The position numbers and the translations under genes are program-made. 64,000 bases of DNA from Saussurea involucrata (taxonomy: Eukaryota; Streptophyta; Magnoliopsida; Asterales; Asteraceae): positions 86,156,873 to 86,220,872 of the forward strand of contig CM066326.1 in the NCBI GenBank assembly GCA_033807775.1, read 5' to 3'. The notes under the pieces are model-generated. The model had not been told where the DNA came from and did not search any database. It worked only from the letters and a program-made list of their open reading frames with translations. Positions 20,856 to 31,647 of the stretch are shown one piece after another (the stretch's first letter is position 1; the number at the start of each line of letters is the position of its first letter).

Positions 20856-23800
20856 ATACTGTAAGAATATGTGGAACCCCCGGATTTACTTTTCAATAGA
20901 GCCCTTAAAGAGAGAAGAGATTTCAACATATATAGATGATAAATGGTCCAAATCTAGCCGATATGGAACTCTAATACCGTAACAACTCGTCTCACATGGA
21001 TAGAAAATGAGATATGTGAGTAGAACCAATGAGTATAGACTCAATTGGGCCTCAAGTCGTGAACTAGCAATAACTTCCATCATGGTTTTAAATTGGACTC
21101 AAAGTTATTGGTTCAGGCTATTGCTTTGGGCTTTAGGGTGTTACAAATACGCCCCATCCAATGGAAAATATAGTAATAAATACTGTAAAAATATGTGAAA
21201 CCCCTAGATGTACTCTCTAAAAGAGCCCTTACGCTATGTTCTCGAGTTTTTTTTTTATGAAAGGGAAGGAAAGTAGGAGACAGAAAAAATGCTGTGTTCT
21301 CGGAGTTTTTTTAAGGAAGGAAAGAAAAAGAAAGGGAAGGAAAATAATGTTGATTTTCCTCTCAAAACTTTTCTTCCAAATATGGGAGGAAAGGGAAGGA
21401 AAGAATTTTTTTTTATAAAATTACTTATATACCCATCGATTACATTCCACTATAAAATAAATAAGGGTATATTTGTAAAAGTGACATCTTTCATTTCCTT
21501 TCTCTCTTACTCAAGAACATGAAATTTAATTTTCTTTCAATCCTTTCCTTTCTTTCCCTTCAATCTCAATAACACGAATAAAAAAAATTCTTTCTTAGAA
21601 ATTCCAACATATATAGATGAGAAATGGTCCAAATCTAGCCGATGTGGATCTCTAATACGCCCCCTCCAATGGAAAATATATTAAGAATATGTAGAATACC
21701 CAGATTTACTCTCCAAAAGAGCCCTTAAAGAGAGATTCCAACATATATAGAGGAGAAATGGTCCAAGTCTAGCCGATGTGGGACTCTAATACGCCCCATC
21801 CAATAGAGGCTAGACGGGCACAAATTGGCCTGGAGTAGTAGACCTTGTATATGATATCATGTAAGAATATGTGGAACCTCAGATATAAAAGAAAATTTTA
21901 AAGGGTACCTGGGAAACCAGCATATATTGCAGCCATTCTGCATTCAATTCCCCTTTGAGAACCTGGTGCCAGAACTGTACCAACAACTATATCCCCTACC
22001 TCACTGGGATTCACATTTGTCTTCTCTATTACTGCCTAAAACAACCATTATCACATGAAAAAGAAATAAATTAAAACCTCATAATTACCTATAAAGATAT
22101 TCAAACAAGATAAAAACATTTTGACTTTTGAGGTCAAACAACATTTTAAAATCAAGATTTAGGTAAATTTTGCTACAAATGGATCACCAGGAGTTTGTTA
22201 TTTTGTATTTTTGCTATAATCAAACAATATAACAAGAAAAAAGATAGATTTAGCTTCAAACACTTGGGTTGTGGTGCATTGGTTAAGGCCGGGGAGATGT
22301 AGCTGAAATCTCATTTTCTTAGACCACCCGTACCGCCCTCGGGTACGGGATCGGGTTCGGCTGAGTTGGCGAGCGGGTTCGAGAGGGCTGCATCGGGTAG
22401 GGGTACGCCGGGGGGGGGGTAGCAAGCGGGTTCGGCTACCGGGTTCACCAACCCGATCAACCCGTTGCAATATTATTATTTATTTATTTTTAATTTTTTT
22501 AAACAATACCGTTGGTAAACGGCTATTTTACAAAATTAATTTTTTACATTTTTTTTTTCAAATTAATCACACTATATATATTAACCTATACCATCTTATT
22601 TTTTCACACCAAAACATACTTTCTTCCATTTCTCTCAAATTCAATACCTTCTTCCATTTCTCTCAAATTTCATCATGAATCCAAACACCACACCTACATC
22701 CCGTCGTAACCGATCGGATACACCGCAACAAGACCCGGAGCTTGGCTTCCAAGCGTTTTCTCAACAAGGTTATATTCCGCAACCGGCCCCGAACGTTGGT
22801 TTCCAACAATTTCCGCAACACCCGTATATTCCTCATCAATTTACATATCCTGGTTTGATTCAACAAGGTTTTACTCCCGCCAATTACCAACTTCCTCAAC
22901 CCGCAATCGATCTCGACGAGTAATACGACCGGGTCGAATCCGGACGAAAGTGTTACTCAGTTGTTGACGACCATAAGCTCGTTCAACGAGCAGATTGAGG
23001 GTACAATGGAGTACAAAATGAAAAAACTTGAACTCGAACAACAAAAGTTGGAACTCGAACGAGAAAAACGATATGAACAAGACTTCGAGTTTTTCATAGC
23101 CCCGCATGATCACCTTTCGGGAGATGTTTTGAGGGCTACTTTAGCGAGAAAAGAGAAAATTAGAAAATATCATAATTTTTAGTGTTTTGTATTTTGTAAT
23201 TTTTAATTTTTTAATGAATGATATGAATTTTTATTTTTATTATTTATCTTATTTTTATTTATTAAAAATATATAAATATTTTTATTTTGTTAAATAATTA
23301 AATGTATAAATAAAAGAATTAAAAAAGATGAGATGGCAATTGGGTTCAGTGGGTTCAGTGGGTTAGCGGTACTCCACTTTTGGGTAAGGAGAGTAGGAAA
23401 GAGAAAAGCTGATGTGGCGCTGAGGTGGCAAGTGGGTTCATTGGGTAGTGGTACTCATGGCCTTAGGGTTCAAATTCTACCAAACCCTTGTGGCCATGGA
23501 GCTACTCTAGGTCATTCGTGGTAGCCTGGGGCATTAGTTGGTGTGTAAGTTGGCCTGGTTACCTAAGTTTACCCAAAAAGAAAAAAGAAAATAAAAACTT
23601 CTAGACTTATGAGACCGGACCAAACCAAACAAACCCAGTATATCACACACAGATATAGGGGTTGGGGGGCTAAGATGTATGTAGACTCTGCCTCTACTCT
23701 AGAGGGTAGAGAGGTCATTCCCGTGAAACTCCTGCCATGTAAATGTGGTAAGACATGATTTCTAATTTAAGATTAGAGTAAAAATAATTACAAGTTGATC

Positions 23801-26800
23801 GTCTTAGCCTCGTAGGCATCTATTTCTAGATTCGTTTGAATTTGAAGTTGAAAATTAATCTATTTGGTTGCATCATAAAGCAAACTACATTTCATCTCCC
23901 TCTTCCTTTCTATTATAGTTTTAGGGGTGGTTTACTTTTTTTTCTTCCATTAAGCCATATATGGATTAAGTTGCTTGTCTGAATAAATTTGTCTAAGAGA
24001 CAGGAGAGTTATGGGTTTGAGGGTGGCAAAAAGAGAGGGTTAGCTTCTTTCTGGGGCATTTCCGATATTAATTTTTGAGGTAGCTTAATGGGATAAATGG
24101 GGGTTCATGGCTTATTGCATATGCGCGTTTTGGCTTAATGGCTTACTCAATTAAGCCATAAAGAAACACTCTTGTATGGCTAAGTAAATAAGTCACCCAG
24201 ACCATTAACCTCATTAAGCTGTAAGTAAACAGCCCCGTAGATGTTGCCATAAACCAAAATGACATATCTAACCTTTAGAACAGTTGATAGTAAATCATCA
24301 GGAAGAGTATCCTTAAAACCACCACGTTTAGCTTTGCAGTGAGCGGTACGGTAGGCACTGTTTGAACACAAAGTTACGTAAATGAACATAGCACGTTTTC
24401 GTATAATTCCAAAATTTTCATAAATGAATGTTTCGTAAATCAAAAAAGAGCGAAACTTACGCAACAATGACAACATCATCTCCAGAAGCAGTTGTCCTGT
24501 GATAAGCAGAACTATCCCCAGCTAAACAACTTGAGGCCTAATTGAAGACAATAAGAGAATGTATCATTCAGCATAGCTATTAGAGCACAAAAAACTTTTC
24601 TCCAACATCTTTACTTTTACACAAGTGCTAACGACAAAGGCGGATCGAGGACTTTTGCATAGTGGGGCACCTTTAAGGTAGGTTAAAGGTCCGTAAAGTT
24701 GTCCGATATGTTTAAGTGTTTTTAGCCTAATTCTGCGGTTTCGAGAGATCTTTGAAAGTTTTTTTGGTTGATTTCAAGATATTTTTTTGGCTTTTTGGTT
24801 GATTTTGAGGCACTTTCTTTCGCTTTTTGGTTGGTGGGGCACAGCCAAAAAAAACACACGGAGGAACCATGATAAAACGTTAAAAAAAATTGTTTTTAAG
24901 CTAGAAAAAACATGTCTTTTTTTTTGTTTTAGTTGGGGCCCATTCCCACCATTTAGTAGCTGGCTGGAGTTATCATTATTCTTTATTACTATATTATGTA
25001 GCATTCTTCCCCATCAAAATAGATTGTTAATAGGCGTCTTAAACCCAGCAAGTGCTTATTGGGTTTGAGTTTTTTTCCTCAATTATCAGGTAAGACTCTG
25101 GGTCATTGTTATGCTCAATCAGTAAAGGAGAGTGATATCGACCCTTAATTTTTTTTTCTTTTTGATGGAAAAAAAGAAAGTAATTATGAAAAGAAAAAAA
25201 TGCATGTAAGCATGTTATCCCTGCATGATTTGTCTATGAAAGAATAATAACGATGTTGATATATGCAATGATGGCCATAAATACATCCGCATGTTTAATA
25301 CCATGCTACCTAAAAAATAAAAGAGTAAATTACGTTTTTGGTCCCCATGGTTTGTTAAAAATTGCAAATTTAATTCCTGTGGTTTCAAAATTTCGGTTTT
25401 AGTCCCTATGGTTTGCAATTTATTTCTATTTTCATCCCTGAGGCCAAAACACTACTTTTAAGTATGAAAGACTTAAATAGAAATGAATTGTAAACCAAAG
25501 GGATGAAAAAAGCAATTAAATTTAAGTGATAAGGACAAAAAAGATAATGAATTATAAACCATAAGGACAAAATTAGAAATTTTCAACAAATCACAAGGAC
25601 TAAAAATGTAATTTACTCAAAATAAAAATAAAAACATGCACATGTAGACTCGATTTTCCCCCAAAATAGCAAAATGGTGTTTTCACTTTTTAGTAATGTG
25701 AAATTGGTTTGATGATATTGTATTTGCCAAATACATAATTGATACTTTAATACTAATAAAAAGGATAAAATGTACCAAAATTCAATAAATTTCGGTTTAG
25801 TTCCTAAATAGCGTAAGAAATAGTTATTTTTCTCTCAAATCGATGTAAAACGGTTTTAAAATTTGTTATTTTGTACTATATTGATCCGTAATTTGTTGAT
25901 CGTGTAACATTTGATAACATAGATATCCGTTTACTAAAATGTTTACGAAAGGGTTAGAACAAAATGAGCGATAAACTTTGACATCCATTTATCAAATGTC
26001 ATAAGAGCAGATCAAAGGGCCTTTGGTCTAGCGGTATCAAAGCCCTTGGCCTTGTAATAGGTCATGGGTTCAAACGTCATTAAAGGTGAAGAGGATGTGT
26101 GAGTTTCTTTGTTCCATTTGCCGTATATAAATATTATATACTTCAAAAAAAAAATTATTGGCCAAAATAGGTAAAAGATGGAAATTTTACAATTTTGTAA
26201 CATTAAATTAAATAGGAACACTTAAAACTTTGTTACATTAAATTAAATAGGAAAACTTACAGCTTTTAAACACTATTCTAGAGAAAAAAATATTACACTT
26301 AATAGGAACTTGGACAAAATTTTTGATATATTTCAAAGATGGGAAATTAATAAAATTATTTTTTTTGTTAGAATCTTATAAGTAAATAAATGTATGTAAT
26401 GAAAAAAAAAATTAAGTATTGATTTTGCACTCTTAAAGCAAATTAAGCATTTTTGGAAGAAAATACCATTTTGCAACAAAAAACTGATACCGTCAAACAT
26501 CGGTTTGAGAAATACTCCATGCGTATATAGAATGGATATCATTTACAAATTTTATGAAGAGTTAATTACTGTTTTGGTCCCTGTCGTTTGTCAAAAAATA
26601 CGAAATTGGTCCTTAAACTTCATTTATTACTGTTTTGGTCCCTGTGGTATGCATTTTGTTACGAAATTGGTCCTTATGAGGGACCAAAACCGTAATAAAT
26701 TCTTATGCAGAAAGTTACGAAAATGGTCCTTATGAGGGACCAATTTCGTAACAAAGTGCATACCACAGGGACCAAAACAGTAATAAATGAAGTTTAGGGA

Positions 26801-29800
26801 CCAATTCCGTATTTTTTGACAAACCACAGGGACCAAAACAGTAATTAGCTATTTTATGAATTTTATAAACTTATAAATCATTGTTTATGTCATTTTATAT
26901 ATAAAACTATACTTATGAAAATGCAGTCATTATATAATGTTTTTTTATGTAAAACTTAAAGACTATTTTGTGTGAAAAGAAAAACAGCCTCGAACGTAGG
27001 CATGGCAACGGGGCGCGGGTATGGGGCGGGGTTCCCCATCTCCGGCCCCGGCCCCGGTTTGTGATACCCTCCCCCGGCCCCGGGCGGGTACGGGGATACC
27101 AACCCAGTCCCCGGTCAACTTTTGGTCAAGACCCGTCCCCGGTTCTCCGACCCGGTTGATGTTTTTTGGCTTTTTTAACAAATATTTTGTTGTTGTATTT
27201 TTAAAATTGGGAAAAAATAAATATTTTTAACAACTATCTCAGATGATTACAAATTGAAAAGGTATAAATATTTTTAAAATTTATTATATATTTTAAATAT
27301 ATAAAATAAATAAAATATTAATTATATATATATATATACCGGGTCCGGGGCGGGTCGAGGGATGGTCACCCCGGCCCCGGCCCCGGTACCCGGTTTGGCG
27401 GGGAATCCCCGGCCCCGGTCGGATCGGGTGAACCGGGTTCCCCACTGGGTCGGGTAAAATTGCCATGCCTACTCGAACGCTTTGCATAAAAAATAACACA
27501 GTATATACACTGCATTTTCACAAATAAAATATGTGAAACAACATATGAAAATTGTTTTGTAGAGAAAAATAGTATACATACATATACATAAATACAAAAT
27601 CAGAGGTGAAAATTTAGGGATCGTTTAGCGGTAAGGGTCAACAGTCACTTACCTTATTGAGTGAGATTCTAGTCCATCAATACGACATATGATATACGAT
27701 AATTTATTCATTAAACGTTAACTAAGTAGGAGCCATCACTCTTACTTTTTGGGTAAGGGGTTGTTTAGCAGTTGTTGAATGGTTTAGTGCAGAATGATTA
27801 AGTGATCAGAATGATTAAGAGGCTTTTACGATATAGTGCAAAATGAAATATGGTTGTTTGGTAATTGTTTAGAATGAAATCAGGGTGCTGAATGGTTAAG
27901 GGAGGCCTAGGATGCTAAATCATTCAGAGGTTGCCTCTAAATTGAACCATTAAGAGGTAAACAAACAACTCCTAAGACTTTTGACCTTTGTCATTGCTTT
28001 ACTGGATAAGATTCTTGTCTTTTCATATTCATTTAAAAAAATAAATGACCTGATAAATGTTTATCGAATAAGTATATAGTATATGATCCCTTAGTATGAT
28101 AATGGGTGCCTAGGTGGTGGGTCGTGAGTCGAGCGTGATGAAAGAGAGAAACGAAAGCAACTCAAAACATCGACATTAAAAGTAACATCAAAATCATAGT
28201 GTTAGCACAATTTTTTAAAAAGAGTAAATTACGTTTTTAGTCCTTGTGGTTTGTTGAAATTTTTTATTTTCATCCTTATCGTTTTGAAATTGCAATTTTA
28301 ATCCTTATGGTTTACAATTCATTACCTTTTTCGTCCTTATGATTTAAACTTAATTGGTTTTTTCATCCCTATGGTTTATAATCCATTTCTATTTTAGTTC
28401 TTCATATTTAAAACTAGTGTTTTGGTCTCAGGGACGAAAATAGAAATAAATTTCAAACCATAGGGACTAAAACCAAAATTTTAAAAACACAAGGACGAAA
28501 TTCACAACTTTTAACAAACCACAAGGATGAAAAACGTAATTTACTCTTTTAAATATCATAGTTTTAGCACTATTTTTTAATATAACATTGATATTTTATT
28601 GATGAGTCTTATTATTATTATTATTATTTTAAAACAAGATAATTATAATATCTAATTAATTATACTTGGTAAAAGAGATTATGTAACTAATACTTTATCT
28701 ATGGAAACTTGTTAAAGCTAGAATGATAATTTATTTATAAATAAAATTTATTATTAAAAAATGTTAAAGTTATTCGGTTCCAATAAATCTTACTTCATAG
28801 TTTAATGGTTTAATTGTATTTACTTTTAAATTTTTCTTTCATCAAATTCAGTTTTAATATTCATTTATTATACAAATGAATAGGATCTTCAAAAAGCTTC
28901 TTTGTAATAAAACTTTACAGAAATTGAAAAGTCTAACCATCTTTGATACTTTCTTAATTTTGAAGAAGGTTTTAAAAAATTTATTAGAGTAAATATCCCA
29001 AAATCTTAATTTTAAAAAATCATTTGAAAATATTCTTAAGAAATATAAAAACTAATTTCTATATTTAATAAAAAAATTAAAAATAGATGCGTCTGTGAAG
29101 AGTTGACGTATATGATGGTCACATTGTTCACGATCACTGTTTTCGTGATACCCTTGTTGGCCGGTTTGGGTAAATGTACCGGTGTTTTGGTGTTATGATC
29201 ATGAAGGGCGATAATTGGCCTAATTTGAGGGAAAAAATAAGTGGTTATATTAAATAAAAAAATAGACTATGATTATAAACTAATTTTAAAATAAAAAATG
29301 AAAAATAAGTTACATTCTACAATATGTGTATATGTGCACATGTGCATTTGAATTAAAAAAAACGTATTTCAGTTAAAACGTCTTTGTTGATCGATATCTT
29401 CTTTGATATTAAAAAATTATTTTAAATAAAATAGATTTGGAAAATCAAGGATTTTAATAACTTTGTTTATTACTCCCTCCGTCCCAAATTAAATGTCCAC
29501 TTTGCTATTTATATATGTCCCAAACTAAGTGTCTTGTTTCAAAAAGTAATTGGTACATTTCCAATATTACCCTTACTTAAAAAGAAAATACAAAATGTTT
29601 CTTTTAATATTAAGGGTAAAATTGTCATTCTTTAAATTAAAAGGTGTAATAATTAGTTTATCTAAAACTGTGTGCCAATTGTATTGTGGACACTTATTTT
29701 GGAACGGATGGAGTAATTAATAGAAAAAATGGCAAAAGGAAAGAAATGAAATCGTGTACCTGATTTAAGAAATATATGAAATAAAAAAGTTAAGGGTATT

Positions 29801-31616
29801 TTATATTAAAATATCCATTTTACCCTCGTTTAAAGCATATGGTGTGAAAAATAACAAAACAAAAGGGCATTATGATTATATATATATATATAGGGAAAGG
29901 TTCAATAGAGAAGTGCAAATATTTAGAGAAGTAGAGAAGTAAAAAAACACGGGTCCGTTCATATATGAACGTTCATATAACAGTCATATATGAACGTTCA
30001 TAAATGAACAGTCATATAACAGTCATATCTGAACGTTCATATCTGAACGTTCATATATGACTGTTTATATATGACTGTTTATATATGAACGTTCATATAT
30101 GAACGTTCATATATGAACGGACCCGTGTTTTTTTACTTCTCTACTTCTCTAAATATTTGAACTTCTCTTGAACCTAAGGCTATATATATATATATATATA
30201 TATAAACTAACAAACCCATATACTTGCATAAATAAATATTAATAGATGGTACCACAAAATTCATTGCTCCAATCATTAGCAAAACAAAAGGTGCATGGTT
30301 GTACATAACTAAAAAAAGTGGTTGGAGTGTTAAGTTTTGTGATATCTTGGGACACCTATATTCAGACTATCTTTAAAAACTCTCTAAAAAATTCATTAAA
30401 AAGAAAACCAAAAACTAAAAAATCTCATAAAAATTACCCTAAACTACAATATACACTTTTTATTTTGGAAATTTTAGCATTTATTATATTATTAAAATAT
30501 CCTATAAATTCATCATTTTAATCCATTTTACAAAAACTTTATACATTCAACATTATTGATAAAAACAATTAAGATAATATTTCTCTCTCTTAAATGTCGA
30601 GTTTTAAGGATCTTTTTAATTTAGAGATTTGGAGCTTTTTTTCTCTCAATTTCTTTATTTTTGGGGCAAAAAGTTGATAACCTCAACCAGCCCTACATGA
30701 AATCCACCCTTCAAGGATACCAATATAACGGGGTATTTTTTGGCTTACCTTAAATTCAAGGATACCAACTAAGCTACACGAGGAGAAAGGGCGTTAATAC
30801 AAAATGTTCTTTATTTTAAAGAATGTTTTAACTAACATTAGAACAAAATAATCTCTATTTGAAATAGCTGTTGGAGATATGGGTTGAGTTCCGGCTAGAA
30901 GTTGAGTTAACGTTATAACTGATTATCGACTGTTGGATACACATTAGGATGAGATACACCGAGATGCACCAGATCCTTGTATCAAGCGTGAATCATGATT
31001 CATGAGTGAAGTTTAGATTAAAATTGATCAATGATTTATATCCATTTCTCACGCTTGTCACGTTAACTCAACTTCTCACGTTTATCTATATCTATATATA
31101 AATCATATCGGGGGCCGATGGCAAAATCAATTTCCCTACCCGTGCATCCGTAAGACTATCACCCCTTTAGCTCCCATCGCACTCAATTGCACACAAAGTA
31201 CATATATACGATAATACATTAAGGGTTGGGTCCGGTGAGATGTGCCAAATATGGCGAGAAGCGTGAGAAGTGGTTATCAACCGTTGGATGAGAAATGAAC
31301 GAACATTAGAATGAGATGCACGAGGTGCACCGAATCAATTCATTTCTAAGCCGCAATTCATGGAAGGATATTTGATTAAAAATGATTCATAGTTTAAAAG
31401 TACTTCTCATACTTCTCACCAAAAATGACATTTCTCACATAATCTCATGCCAATACATTAATACATCAAAATATCATATACAAATGCATACTACACCTTC
31501 TAATCACATTATTCTTCCAACGCATCCTCTGTTAATTCAGAAACATCTAATAATCATACGAAACGACGGTATTTTGTAGGTTGTATACAAGAAAAATCAA
31601 ACCACGTCCACAACAA

Positions 31617-31647
<31 letters not shown>

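Larger units (their letters stand above)
22322..23462 (+). mobile_element. Internally deleted PIF/Harbinger element
   Basis: The target duplication TTA (22319-22321, 23463-23465) and related termini (GACCACCCGTACCGCCC versus inverted GGCCATGAGTACCACTACCC) mark the ends. Inside are two fragments of the accessory protein of plant Harbinger elements. The Myb-like middle and the whole DDE transposase are missing. It lies between the A and B boxes of the host SINE, in thiolase intron 3. Confidence 0.8.
22259..23590 (+). mobile_element. tRNA-derived SINE (family S1), split by a Harbinger element
   Basis: The head at 22259-22321 has the A-box-like GTGGTGCATTGGTTAAGG. The tail at 23466-23590 has the B-box GGGTTCAAATTC and the S1 block 'aacccttgtggccatgga'. 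Removal of 22322-23462 and one TTA yields a continuous S1 SINE like that at 32500-32680. Confidence 0.85.
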
